Part shown: positions 26,526-34,558 of the stretch, in pieces
How the letters are laid out: the number at the start of each line of letters is the position of its first letter
Position numbering within the stretch: position 1 is the first letter of the stretch
Source: an uncultured Erythrobacter sp.
GTDB lineage: Bacteria; Pseudomonadota; Alphaproteobacteria; Sphingomonadales; Sphingomonadaceae
NCBI GenBank assembly: GCA_947502305.1
Contig: CANMZA010000001.1
Coordinates: 124,001-188,000 of the forward strand
DNA length: 64,000 nt
Reading direction: 5' to 3'
The notes under the pieces: model-generated
Database searches by the model: none
Told to the model about the DNA's origin: nothing
The model's input: only the letters and a program-made list of their open reading frames with translations
Position numbers and translations under genes: made by a program

Positions 26526-26990
26526 ATGGAAAAACTTGATGATCCGGATCGGAAGATCCTTCAACTGCTACAGCGAGATGCAACAACGTCGCTTGAAATG
26601 CTCGCGGAACAGCTCTCTCTTTCGGTGAATACATGCTGGCGCCGTGTGCGCAGACTGGAAGACACCGGCGTCATCAGTCGCCGAGTGGCATTGTGTGACC
26701 CTAAAAAAATAGGCGTTGAACAAACCGTTTTTGTAGCAATTAAAACGCGAGACCATTCGGCCGAGTGGTTTGAGAGCTTCGCAAAAGCAGTGACTGACAT
26801 ACCGGAAGTGGTCGAGTTCTATCGCATGGCTGGCGATGTCGATTATGTGCTCAAGATCCAAGTTGGATCAGTGAGAGGTTACGACCGAGTGTATAAATCG
26901 CTCATCAGTCAGGTGAGCATCGCCGATGTGGGCGCAAGCTTTGCAATGGAGTGCCTGAAAAACACAACCGAGCTGCCCATTCCCACTTAG
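26526..26990 (+). CDS. Lrp/AsnC-family transcriptional regulator
   Basis: 154 residues. The N-terminal helix-turn-helix (DDPDRKILQLLQRDATTSLEMLA, SVNTCWRRVRRLEDTGVISRR) and the C-terminal RAM/ligand domain (EVVEFYRMAGDVDYVLKIQV) are complete. These regulators sense amino acids and often control a divergent catabolic operon, here the PLP/M14/VOC genes. This supports an amino acid or peptide derivative as the module's substrate. Confidence 0.92.
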   Translation: MEKLDDPDRKILQLLQRDATTSLEMLAEQLSLSVNTCWRRVRRLEDTGVISRRVALCDPKKIGVEQTVFVAIKTRDHSAEWFESFAKAVTDIPEVVEFYRMAGDVDYVLKIQVGSVRGYDRVYKSLISQVSIADVGASFAMECLKNTTELPIPT

Positions 26991-27078
26991 GCCTGCTTGG
27001 CCGGTTATGCTTGAAGTCGGTCAGCCGCCGAGCATCATTCGTCAGTGTGACCATACCCCAAAACTAGCTGATAAGTGA

Positions 27079-27205
27079 ACGTCCGCAATTGGGTCGTTTC
27101 CCGACAGTCCGCTTTTGGCTGAAATGCGCGAATAGCTGCCTGTCTGGTGTCAGGCTCTGGTGCGGGATCGTTCTACGTCCGCAATTTGGGGTGGGAAGCG
27201 GACAT
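27079..27205. repeat. 127-bp interspersed repeat, copy A
   Basis: It begins ACGTCCGCAATTGGGTCG and ends TTTGGGGTGGGAAGCGGACAT. The ends are short inverted repeats (GTCCGC against GCGGAC). It shares both ends, the GGGTCGTT block and overall length with copy B at 27656-27781. The two copies stand on either side of one gene in the same orientation. They have no coding capacity and are MITE-like or REP-like. Confidence 0.7.
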
Positions 27206-27630
27206 CAGGTGTCGAACTGAAGTGCATCAGTGTCTCCATCCCAAAATCGGTATAATTTGCCCCACCAACGGCGTGTCTCTGGACCGAAATATGGCTCAAA
27301 GTCAGAAGCTCTGACACCCTTTGTTTTTTTGTTTCGCTTGTTGCCACCTAGGATGTTTTGAAGTCCCTCAAGCAGACCGATGGTTGCGGCCTCGCTCACA
27401 TAGGTATCACCTTCGACGTGCCAACGTTCAACTACACCAAAGACAGCATCAAGCACTTCCTTTTCGGCATTCCGTTGCTTCTCGATTATATGGTATGCCA
27501 GTTGTCCTAGCGCTATGTAGTGAGGTAGTTCTGGCTCGCCGTCCCATTCAGAGAGGAACTCTTGCCAAGTCGGCCCAAACGTGGGGTCACATTCTAGCAA
27601 GAGTAAGAACATTTCTTCACGGCGTATCAT
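27205..27630 (-). CDS. Small hypothetical protein between two repeats
   Basis: 141 residues, cytosolic and acidic, rich in Trp/Phe near the end (RWWGKLYRFWDGD). The layout (EEMFLLLLECDPTFGPTWQEFLSEW, then LPHYIALGQLAYHI) looks like small helical proteins of the DUF7674 type, but I am not certain. Its stop codon touches repeat copy A and its start is 26 bp from copy B. The gene is either a passenger of the repeats or an isolated acquisition. The function is unknown; an immunity-like role would be a guess. Confidence 0.6.
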   Translation of the reverse strand: MIRREEMFLLLLECDPTFGPTWQEFLSEWDGEPELPHYIALGQLAYHIIEKQRNAEKEVLDAVFGVVERWHVEGDTYVSEAATIGLLEGLQNILGGNKRNKKTKGVRASDFEPYFGPETRRWWGKLYRFWDGDTDALQFDT

Positions 27631-27655
27631 GCACCTACATTGGCGTTCTTACAAA

Positions 27656-27781
27656 ATGTCCGCAAGTGGGTCGTTGGCCGAACAACCGCTCTCAGCGCCA
27701 AAACCAAACTAGCTGCCAGTCGGCTACTGGTGCAGGCCGCTTTGCCTCAAAGCGGCAGGTCTTGGGGTGGGAAGCGGACAT
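27656..27781. repeat. 126-bp interspersed repeat, copy B
   Basis: It begins ATGTCCGCAAGTGGGTCGTT and ends CTTGGGGTGGGAAGCGGACAT, with terminal ATGTCCGC/GCGGACAT inverted repeats of 8 bp. An internal hairpin is visible (GCCGCTTTG / CAAAGCGGC around 27736-27755). It is the best-preserved copy of the family in this window. Degenerate relatives lie at 30937 and 34209-34388. Confidence 0.75.
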
Positions 27782-27792
27782 CACGTCCATGG

Positions 27793-28863
27793 CTAGAACC
27801 AAGCCCTTAGGCCGATAACAACCTTCAAACCATCGGGGTCTTTGCCAAAGGCTCTGGCGAGGTCAGCGATTTCCCCCAACGCAGCCTCATATTCGATGCC
27901 TACATAGGGCGCGAACTCGCGTTCGATTTCGTAGCGCAGCCGCACACCCGGCTCGATCTTGGTTATCCCGGCACCGATCCCGCGTTCGGGAATGTCTTGT
28001 GCTGACAATTCAACCTCGAAGCGAGGCTGCACAATCAGCCTCTGCGTAATCCTCTGATCGTATTCGCCTTCGAGGCGCGCAGTCAGATCGCCTCGGTCCG
28101 ACAAGAACAGCGCGCCATCGACATGGAACATGTAGGGCGCAAGACCCTGCACACCGACAACCAGATGCCCACGTGTATCCGGCTCTGGGTCAAAGCGCAC
28201 ACCCGCTTGCAGATCAAAGAAGGGTCCTATGGCGAGGCTATAGAGTGCCTGTATTTCCGCGTCCTCCAACTCACCGCCGAACTCGCCTTCACCCTCGGTT
28301 TTCAAAACAAAGCGGTTGATGTCGCCGCCGTAGAACGCTTGCGCGTCCCAGACATATCCATCCTCACCGCCGTCCACCGCGATACGTGTTTCAAGTCTCT
28401 CGATGAGAACGCTACCCGTGCGCATCCCGCCGTTCTCGAGGGCCAGATTGTCCCGGCTTGGTGCCATTGCGTCCGCGCCCCAGATCGCATCGGCTGCATG
28501 CAGGGGGCCTTCAAAGGCTCGCGCAGGCACTGCGTCTTCTGGTGCAGCGCCGGGAACAGACTTGTCTGTTGTTCCACCGTGCTGGCTGTGATCACCCGCC
28601 CCATGATCCATGGTCGAATGGTCAGTGTGCTCGTCCTGCTCGTCGTCGCCATGACCAGAGTGATCCATTGAACCGTGGTCCATTCCGCCATGACCGTCGC
28701 GCTCGTCTTTCGGCGGGCATTGTTCAGGCGGAAGATGCCCCATTGCGCAGTGATCCATTTCCGGCTGCGGGTCGCCTCCATGAGCGGAATGGTCCTGCGC
28801 CGCCAATGGCGCACACAGCGAAATGGCGATCAGGGCCACGCCAAAAGGCCAGAGGGCGCGCAT
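27793..28863 (-). CDS. copB: Outer-membrane copper resistance protein B
   Basis: 356 residues with a signal peptide (ALIAISLCAPLAAQ). After it comes a long His/Met/Asp-rich region (HGGMDHGSMDHSGHG and similar, about residues 25-100) suited to binding copper. A C-terminal beta-barrel ends in an aromatic residue (GLRAWF), a sign of outer-membrane insertion. CopB binds or sequesters periplasmic copper together with CopA. The upstream frame is open, but the ATG at 28863 overlaps the copA stop (ATGA) and starts the signal peptide. Confidence 0.93.
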   Translation of the reverse strand: MRALWPFGVALIAISLCAPLAAQDHSAHGGDPQPEMDHCAMGHLPPEQCPPKDERDGHGGMDHGSMDHSGHGDDEQDEHTDHSTMDHGAGDHSQHGGTTDKSVPGAAPEDAVPARAFEGPLHAADAIWGADAMAPSRDNLALENGGMRTGSVLIERLETRIAVDGGEDGYVWDAQAFYGGDINRFVLKTEGEGEFGGELEDAEIQALYSLAIGPFFDLQAGVRFDPEPDTRGHLVVGVQGLAPYMFHVDGALFLSDRGDLTARLEGEYDQRITQRLIVQPRFEVELSAQDIPERGIGAGITKIEPGVRLRYEIEREFAPYVGIEYEAALGEIADLARAFGKDPDGLKVVIGLRAWF

Positions 28864-30590
28864 CAGCCCAAGGCCCCGTCTGGGAATGGCCGCACGGTCA
28901 CGACCTGCATCATGCCTGCGTGCATGTGATAGAGCAGGTGGCAGTGGAAGGCCCAATCACCCGGCTCGTTCGCGGTGAGATCGAATGTCGCCGTGCCGCC
29001 CGGTTGCACCACCATCGTATGCTTTAAGGGCTGTTGCATGTGATCTGCGCCGTTCACCATCTCGAAGAAGTGACCATGCAGGTGGATCGGGTGGGCCATC
29101 ATGGTCTGATTGACCAGCTTCACTCGGACACGCTCATCATATCCGAAGCGGATCGGATCATCTGTGACGGCAGTGAACTTCTTGCCGTCGAAGGACCACA
29201 TATAGCGTTCCATGTTCCCGGTGAGATGTATCTCCATTTGCCGGTCAACTTCGCGGTGCGGGTTCATGCGTTTGGCTTTGAGGTCGGTGTAGCGCAGCAC
29301 GCGGTGCGGAACTTTGTCTAAGCCAAGGCCGGGGAAGTCCATCCGGTCCGTCGGCATTGGCGCGACCATATCGACGCCGGGACCAGCCTCGACGTCATCG
29401 GGCAGCAACGAGGTGTCGCGCATGTCGTGATCCATACCGCTCATATCCTGGCCTTCTTGGCCCATCGCAGCATGGTCCATCATGCCCATGTCGGTCATGG
29501 TCAGTGTCGGTATCTCACGCAAGGCAGGAGGAGTGGCGATATGGCCGGGATGCGAGGTAAGGCTGGCAACGCCCATCCCGCTTCGATCCATGGCTTCTGC
29601 AACGATGGCGTGACTGCCATCTTTGGGCTGGACGATGACGTCATATGTCTCGGCAACGCCGATCTGGAACTCGTCCACCTCGACTTCATCAACGTCCTGT
29701 CCGTCGGTTTGAATAACCGTCATCGGGACGCCGGGTATGCGGACATTGAAGAATGTCATGGCACTGCCATTGATAACGCGTAGCCGAACACGCTCGCCCG
29801 GTTTGAACTCCAATTGCAGATCATCGGAAGGGCCGTGACCGTTGATCAGATAAGTATAGGTCTGGCCAGACACATCTGCGATGTCGCGTGGGTTCATGCG
29901 CATCTGGCCCCACATGCGGCGCGTTTCGCCCGACATCTCGCCCTCGGTCGCGCTTTGCATCTGGTTTTGGAAATAGTGCTCGCCAACCTTTAACAAGCGC
30001 ATGATCTGGTGCGGGTGGATCGGGGTGAACTCACTCAGCAGCACCACATAATCGCGATCATAGCGCGGGTCCGGTTCCTCGTTCTCAATGATGATCGGAC
30101 CATAGTGGCCAGCCTGTTCTTGCAGTCCAGAGTGTGAGTGCCACCAATAGGTGCCTGTCTGACGGATCGGGAACTCATACGCAAAGGTTTCACCCGGCTT
30201 GATACCGGGGAAGCTGACACCGGGCACTCCGTCAAACTGGAATGGCAAGAGTAGGCCATGCCAATGTATCGAACTGTCCTCATTCAGATTGTTGGTGACG
30301 TGCAACCGAACGTCCTGTCCCTCGCGCAAGCGGATCAGTGGGCCGGGCACAGTGCCATTAACGGCAAAGGCGTGACCGGAACGTCCACCAGTCATGAAGT
30401 GCGCATCGCCAATCGAAAGGTTGATGTCTTCGCCCGACAAATCGCCAAACCCCTTGGCCGCGTGCGGCATGGATTTGCCTTGGGCCTGACCACGCGCCCA
30501 TGCAGGCATGGGAAGTGAGGACGCTGCGGCCAATGCGGCAGTGCTGGTAATCAGGTTGCGGCGGGAGAACTGGGGCATGTAGAAGGTCAT
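28863..30590 (-). CDS. copA: Copper-resistance multicopper oxidase CopA
   Basis: 575 residues with a Tat signal (SRRNLITSTAALAAASSLP), so folded before export to the periplasm. All copper-binding blocks of a multicopper oxidase are present: HWHGLLLPF, WWHSHSGLQ, HPIHLHGHFFE and HCHLLYHMHAGMM. A Met/His-rich insert (MTDMGMMDHAAMGQ, MSGMDHDM) around residue 370 is typical of cuprous-oxidising CopA. It lowers Cu(I) toxicity. ATG 30590 or 30578 are both possible. It is co-transcribed with copB and faces the CsoR gene. Confidence 0.95.
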   Translation of the reverse strand: MTFYMPQFSRRNLITSTAALAAASSLPMPAWARGQAQGKSMPHAAKGFGDLSGEDINLSIGDAHFMTGGRSGHAFAVNGTVPGPLIRLREGQDVRLHVTNNLNEDSSIHWHGLLLPFQFDGVPGVSFPGIKPGETFAYEFPIRQTGTYWWHSHSGLQEQAGHYGPIIIENEEPDPRYDRDYVVLLSEFTPIHPHQIMRLLKVGEHYFQNQMQSATEGEMSGETRRMWGQMRMNPRDIADVSGQTYTYLINGHGPSDDLQLEFKPGERVRLRVINGSAMTFFNVRIPGVPMTVIQTDGQDVDEVEVDEFQIGVAETYDVIVQPKDGSHAIVAEAMDRSGMGVASLTSHPGHIATPPALREIPTLTMTDMGMMDHAAMGQEGQDMSGMDHDMRDTSLLPDDVEAGPGVDMVAPMPTDRMDFPGLGLDKVPHRVLRYTDLKAKRMNPHREVDRQMEIHLTGNMERYMWSFDGKKFTAVTDDPIRFGYDERVRVKLVNQTMMAHPIHLHGHFFEMVNGADHMQQPLKHTMVVQPGGTATFDLTANEPGDWAFHCHLLYHMHAGMMQVVTVRPFPDGALG

Positions 30591-30616
30591 CTCTGTTGAA
30601 CGAGTGACATGATCTA

Positions 30617-30643
30617 TATATACCCCCTTAGGGTATTTCAATA
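30617..30643. promoter_or_regulatory. Probable CsoR operator in the copA/csoR divergent promoter
   Basis: The palindrome TACCC-CCTTA-GGGTA lies inside ATATATACCCCCTTAGGGTAT in the 64-bp gap between the copA and CsoR genes. A G/C-tract palindrome of this kind is the usual site for CsoR-type repressors, which release DNA on binding Cu(I). It overlaps an AT-rich stretch likely to be the -10 region. Confidence 0.75.
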
Positions 30644-30654
30644 AGGATCGACAA

Positions 30655-30927
30655 ATGGCCAAAGACACCAACGCCAAGCTGAACCGTCTCAAGCGGATCG
30701 AAGGCCAAGTGCGCGGCGTTGCGCAGATGGTCGAGGATGACCGCTATTGCATGGACATCCTGCACCAGATCGCGGCGATCAAGTCAGCCTTGGCTAAGGT
30801 GGAAACGCAGGTCTTGAAGGATCACGCGGCGTGCTGTGTTGCGGAGGCTATCGCCAGTGGGGACGAAGGCGAGCAGCTAGAGAAGTTCGAGGAACTTGTG
30901 GACCTGCTAGAGCGGACACGGAAGTAG
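30655..30927 (+). CDS. csoR: CsoR/RcnR-family copper-sensing repressor
   Basis: 90 residues, all-helical. The family start NRLKRIEGQVRGVAQMVEDDRYC and the later HAACCVAEAI supply the Cys-His-Cys copper ligands in the CsoR pattern. The first ligand Cys is at about residue 34. It would repress the divergent copA-copB genes and its own promoter until Cu(I) binds. The partner genes make copper more likely than nickel, cobalt or formaldehyde. Confidence 0.9.
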   Translation: MAKDTNAKLNRLKRIEGQVRGVAQMVEDDRYCMDILHQIAAIKSALAKVETQVLKDHAACCVAEAIASGDEGEQLEKFEELVDLLERTRK

Positions 30928-30936
30928 TCTGAGCGA

Positions 30937-31020
30937 ATGTCGGCAAGTGGGTCGATAGCGGAACGACTGCTTTCGGTGTTGAGTAGCTAAAACCGGAATG
31001 TCAGCAATCGGCACAGTTCA
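30937..31020. repeat. Degenerate left part of the GTCCGC repeat family
   Basis: ATGTCGGCAAGTGGGTCGAT followed by GCGGAACGACTGCTTTCGG parallels the left end of copy B at 27656. A second similar start, AATGTCAGCAATCGGC, lies at 30998. No matching right end follows, so these are broken copies. Confidence 0.45.
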
Positions 31021-31085
31021 AGGCCCGCAACTTCGCCGATACGTCGGGGATAAAAACAGGTTTGCAAATCCACGTTCAGATGCAG

Positions 31086-32564
31086 CTAGCCTATGACCGC
31101 CCAGGTCTGCGTCAATGTGTCCCTGACACTCGCCATATTGCGGCGGCTTACGGGCACTACACTGCCATCGGACATTTCCAGCTTTCCCGTGCCGGCGCTC
31201 TCGCGGGTCAGCGATTTGACGCAGGCCGCATTGACTATGTGGGATCGGTGCACACGGATAAAGCCGTCCGACAGCTCTCGCTCCAGCGCAGCCAGGCTCG
31301 CACTGTACAAGGCGCTGCGTCCGCTGCGCAGGAACACCTCGACATAGTCGCCCGCCCCGCTGAAGCGCACGATGTCGCTGGCATCGACAAATTCGACCTT
31401 GCCATTGCTGGTGAGCTTAATCCGCTTTGGCGCGCTGTCCTCAGCCACCGGGGTATGGGCCAAATCGCCGCCGCGCGCGTGCTTGAAAAACAGCCACAGC
31501 AGGCCTGCCGCGACCACCAGATAGAGCACGGTATCGAGAAAGAACCCGCCAAGCCAATAGATCGCCGCTGCCAGTGCCGCGCTGGTCAGCACGAGCCAGG
31601 CTCCGCTGCGATTGCCTTGCGAATAATATGCCGTGGCGCCGGCTATACCAGCCGCAAGCAAGGCGGTGATAAAGACGAAGCCTGTCTTCAGGTCAAAGCC
31701 GGGCTGAAGCGCGCTGATCGCCAGCATCACAGCAAACACGGCGGCCAAGGCCAGCAAACGCCGCCGCGGATATGCCCGGAACAGCCGCAGCAGCACATAA
31801 GCGGTAAAGCTCAGGCCCAGACCAATCGCGAAGGTCAGGATCAGCGATAGCCGCAAATCATGCAGAGGATAGGGGTAGGGCATGATATCGCGCGCCGCCT
31901 CAGCCGCGAGCTGCAAGGCAGCGGCCAGCGAAAGCAGCGCGATCAGCGCCGAACCTTCCCGATCATCGCCGCGCAGGGACCGCACGCCAAAAAACACAAA
32001 GCCCGCGACAAACAGGCCCAATGTGATCAGTGCAAACCATGTCGCAGGCCCCGGCTTGCGCGGATCACGATAGGGCGCGAGGGCAATATTGTGGATCGGC
32101 GAATTGAGCGTGATGCCGCCATTCATAGAGGACAGCCGCAAGACCAGCCGGTTTTTGCCCGGCTTCAGCGTGCCTTCCGGCACAAAGAACACCGCGTCCA
32201 TATCGCCGGGCTCTTCGCTGCTTTGCGAGGCGCCTGGCGTGCCGTTCGTGCCAATCGGCACGCCATTGAGAGTCGCCTCGCTAGAAGCCTTTGCGCTCAC
32301 AAACAGGCCAAGCGGCCTGCCCCCTTCCAGCAGGGCTGGCTCTGCCTCAAACACGATTTGTGCCCACAGCATCCGGTCCTGCGGGTCGGCCTGATAAAAC
32401 AGGACAGATCGGCAATTCACGCCCGCAAAATCCGGGGCCGCATCATAGGCCAAATCCGCATCGCAAACCCGCGCGGGGGAATCGATAAAGCTCTGATAAT
32501 CCCGCGCCTGCGCAGCAGCAGAAAACGTCAGGAATGACAGCAAGAGGATAGCAAAACGCAGCAC
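31086..32564 (-). CDS. Membrane-bound LytTR-domain transcriptional regulator
   Basis: 492 residues. A signal peptide or first helix is followed by a periplasmic jelly-roll-like region (about 40-165; PEGTLKPGKNRLVLRLSS), then seven hydrophobic helices (about 175-360) and a cytosolic LytTR DNA-binding domain at the C-terminus (VEFVDASDIVRFSGAGDYVEV, FIRVHRSHIVNAACVKSL). This is a one-component sensor that spans the membrane. GTG at 32564 has AGGA upstream; a GTG at 32609 is also in frame. It faces the secreted hydrolase gene, a likely target. Confidence 0.87.
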   Translation of the reverse strand: MLRFAILLLSFLTFSAAAQARDYQSFIDSPARVCDADLAYDAAPDFAGVNCRSVLFYQADPQDRMLWAQIVFEAEPALLEGGRPLGLFVSAKASSEATLNGVPIGTNGTPGASQSSEEPGDMDAVFFVPEGTLKPGKNRLVLRLSSMNGGITLNSPIHNIALAPYRDPRKPGPATWFALITLGLFVAGFVFFGVRSLRGDDREGSALIALLSLAAALQLAAEAARDIMPYPYPLHDLRLSLILTFAIGLGLSFTAYVLLRLFRAYPRRRLLALAAVFAVMLAISALQPGFDLKTGFVFITALLAAGIAGATAYYSQGNRSGAWLVLTSAALAAAIYWLGGFFLDTVLYLVVAAGLLWLFFKHARGGDLAHTPVAEDSAPKRIKLTSNGKVEFVDASDIVRFSGAGDYVEVFLRSGRSALYSASLAALERELSDGFIRVHRSHIVNAACVKSLTRESAGTGKLEMSDGSVVPVSRRNMASVRDTLTQTWAVIG

Positions 32565-32708
32565 TGCAATTCCTATAGCTTCCGATAAACGGGAAGTCCC
32601 CCCGCTCACCGATTAGAACCCCCCGTTAACAGATCGGCCCCTATTCAAAGCGCCGATTTCCGCCAGTTTCAGGCTCAATCCACGATCAACCAATCGGAAA
32701 GAGCCGCA

Positions 32709-34184
32709 ATGAAAAAACCACATCTGATCAGCGCCCTTGCACTCGTGCTGGCCGCCCCCGCACTCGCCTTCACGCCCAGCGCGGCGCACGCTGCACCCAA
32801 TGAGGAGGACATCACCTTTGAGGCGCGCAGCGGCGAGAGCGTGGAGGCCTTTCGTGGCACGCTGACCGTGCCGATGAACCGCAGCGATCCGGCCAGTGGG
32901 ACAACAGAGCTCGCTTACGTGCGCTTCCCGGCCACGACAGACACGCCCGGCAATCCAATCGTCTACCTATCGGGTGGCCCCGGCGGTTCTGGAATTGGCA
33001 CCGCGACAGGGCCTCGCTTCTCGCTGTTCATGGCGATGCGCCAGCACGGCGATGTGATCGCATTTGACCAGCGCGGCACCGGCCAATCTCAGCAACCAGA
33101 GCGCTGCACCTCCAGCGTCACGATCGGTGAAATGGAGCGGGTCAGCAATGCCGAACATGCCGTGCGTTACCGGCTGGCGGTGCGCGAATGCGCGGCGAAG
33201 TGGCAGGAGGACGGAGTGGACCTGCGCGGTTTCACAACCGCCGAAAGCGCACAGGACCTCTCCGACCTTCGCCAGCATCTTGGGGCGGATCAAATTTCGC
33301 TATGGTCGATTTCCTATGGCAGCCATTTGGCGCTGGCGGCGCTGGCCGCAATTCCGGACGAGCTCGACCGGGTGATCATGGCGGCGACCGAGGGCCTTGA
33401 TCAGACGGTGAAACTGCCTTCGCGCACGCTCAGCTATTTTGAGCGCTTGCAGGTCGCCGTCGATCAGCAGCCTGAAGCAGCGCAGCTCTATCCCGACATA
33501 TTGGGCCTGATCAGCCGCGTTCACGCGAAGCTCGACGCCGAACCGATGACGGTTACCGTGCCGAAGCGTGATGGCACGACCTATGACCTGCTGCTGCAAA
33601 AGCGGCATTTGCAGCAATTCATGGGCGGGCTGATTTCCGATCCGCAATACGCAGCAGTCATGCTGATGATGTACCGGCAGATCGACGCGGGCGACCCGAC
33701 CTTGATCACCTTTGTGCTGCAGCGGTTCTGGACCCCGGATGAGCCGATTACATTATCGGCCATGTCACTGGCGATGGACCGCGCATCCGGCATCACGCCC
33801 GCCCGGCTCAAGGCATTTGAACAGCAGGCCACGGCCTCTCCCGTCGGCGCTTTTCTGAACTTTCCAATGCCGCAGATCCTTGCCGAACTGCCAGAGATCG
33901 ACGCTGGTCCCGATTTTCGCGACGGCCCATTCGGCGACACGCCAGTCTTGATGCTGACCGGAACTTTGGATGGTCGAACCTATCCCGAGGGGCATGCCGA
34001 GGCCACCGCAGGACTAAGCAATGTCGAGCAGATCATAGTCGAGAATGCAGGCCACAATCTGTTCATGACATCCCCGCAAGTTGGCGAGGCGATGCACAAT
34101 TTCATGCGCGGCGAAGCGCCTAAGTCGAACCGGATTATCGTCGAAGCCCCGGACTTTGCAAAACTGCCAGACCTGGGGGGCTGA
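32709..34184 (+). CDS. Secreted alpha/beta hydrolase, prolyl/tripeptidyl aminopeptidase type
   Basis: 491 residues with a signal peptide (LISALALVLAAPALAF then AHAAP). The hydrolase fold is clear: YLSGGPGGSGIGT (oxyanion loop), AFDQRGTGQS, the nucleophile Ser in SISYGSHLAL (about residue 202), Asp in LTGTLDGRTYP, and His in ENAGHNLFM near residue 443. Together with the TAP-like C-terminal part this matches periplasmic aminopeptidases related to proline iminopeptidase. It is divergent from the LytTR regulator. Confidence 0.87.
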   Translation: MKKPHLISALALVLAAPALAFTPSAAHAAPNEEDITFEARSGESVEAFRGTLTVPMNRSDPASGTTELAYVRFPATTDTPGNPIVYLSGGPGGSGIGTATGPRFSLFMAMRQHGDVIAFDQRGTGQSQQPERCTSSVTIGEMERVSNAEHAVRYRLAVRECAAKWQEDGVDLRGFTTAESAQDLSDLRQHLGADQISLWSISYGSHLALAALAAIPDELDRVIMAATEGLDQTVKLPSRTLSYFERLQVAVDQQPEAAQLYPDILGLISRVHAKLDAEPMTVTVPKRDGTTYDLLLQKRHLQQFMGGLISDPQYAAVMLMMYRQIDAGDPTLITFVLQRFWTPDEPITLSAMSLAMDRASGITPARLKAFEQQATASPVGAFLNFPMPQILAELPEIDAGPDFRDGPFGDTPVLMLTGTLDGRTYPEGHAEATAGLSNVEQIIVENAGHNLFMTSPQVGEAMHNFMRGEAPKSNRIIVEAPDFAKLPDLGG

Positions 34185-34558
34185 GCGTCCTTTGGTGGGC
34201 AGCAGTTTGATGAGAAAAGTGAAAAACGGCCACAATTGGGTGGGAAAGCAGAATTGCGGCATTTTGATAGCCATCCCCGAAACCAGACGGTCAGCAATCG
34301 GCCCACTTCGCGCCATTGACGTATGTCCTCCTCTAGGGATGGGAGCGGACGGTCCGCTTCTGGAACGGTGGCACCCAAAGCGGACGTGATTTTGTCAGGT
34401 CTTACGATGCGGCTAACGCCCCAGGTTCAACCTCGGTTTGATCAGGTCCACATCGCCTTTCGTATCATGTTGTTCTCCACTGTGTGTGCAAATGTGGAAG
34501 GTGTCGCCATAGCCACTCCTTCCACCTTCGCTGGCAGTCTCGCCACGTGAGCCACCAA
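34185..34558. repeat. Gene-free 374 bp with decayed GCGGAC repeat remnants
   Basis: Between the two convergent genes no ORF is convincing. At 34343-34387 there are three GCGGAC/GTCCGC units, two of them back to back (AGCGGAC-GGTCCGCT), and CACAATTGGGTGGGAAAGC at 34231-34249 resembles the right end of the 127-bp repeats. These look like several overlapping decayed copies. The rest shows nothing. Confidence 0.45.

Noticed and set aside
31062..31850. 262-codon plus-strand frame over the LytTR gene
   Set aside because: Composition is Gln/Arg-rich antisense of a Leu/Ala-rich membrane protein; no homologous motif is visible.
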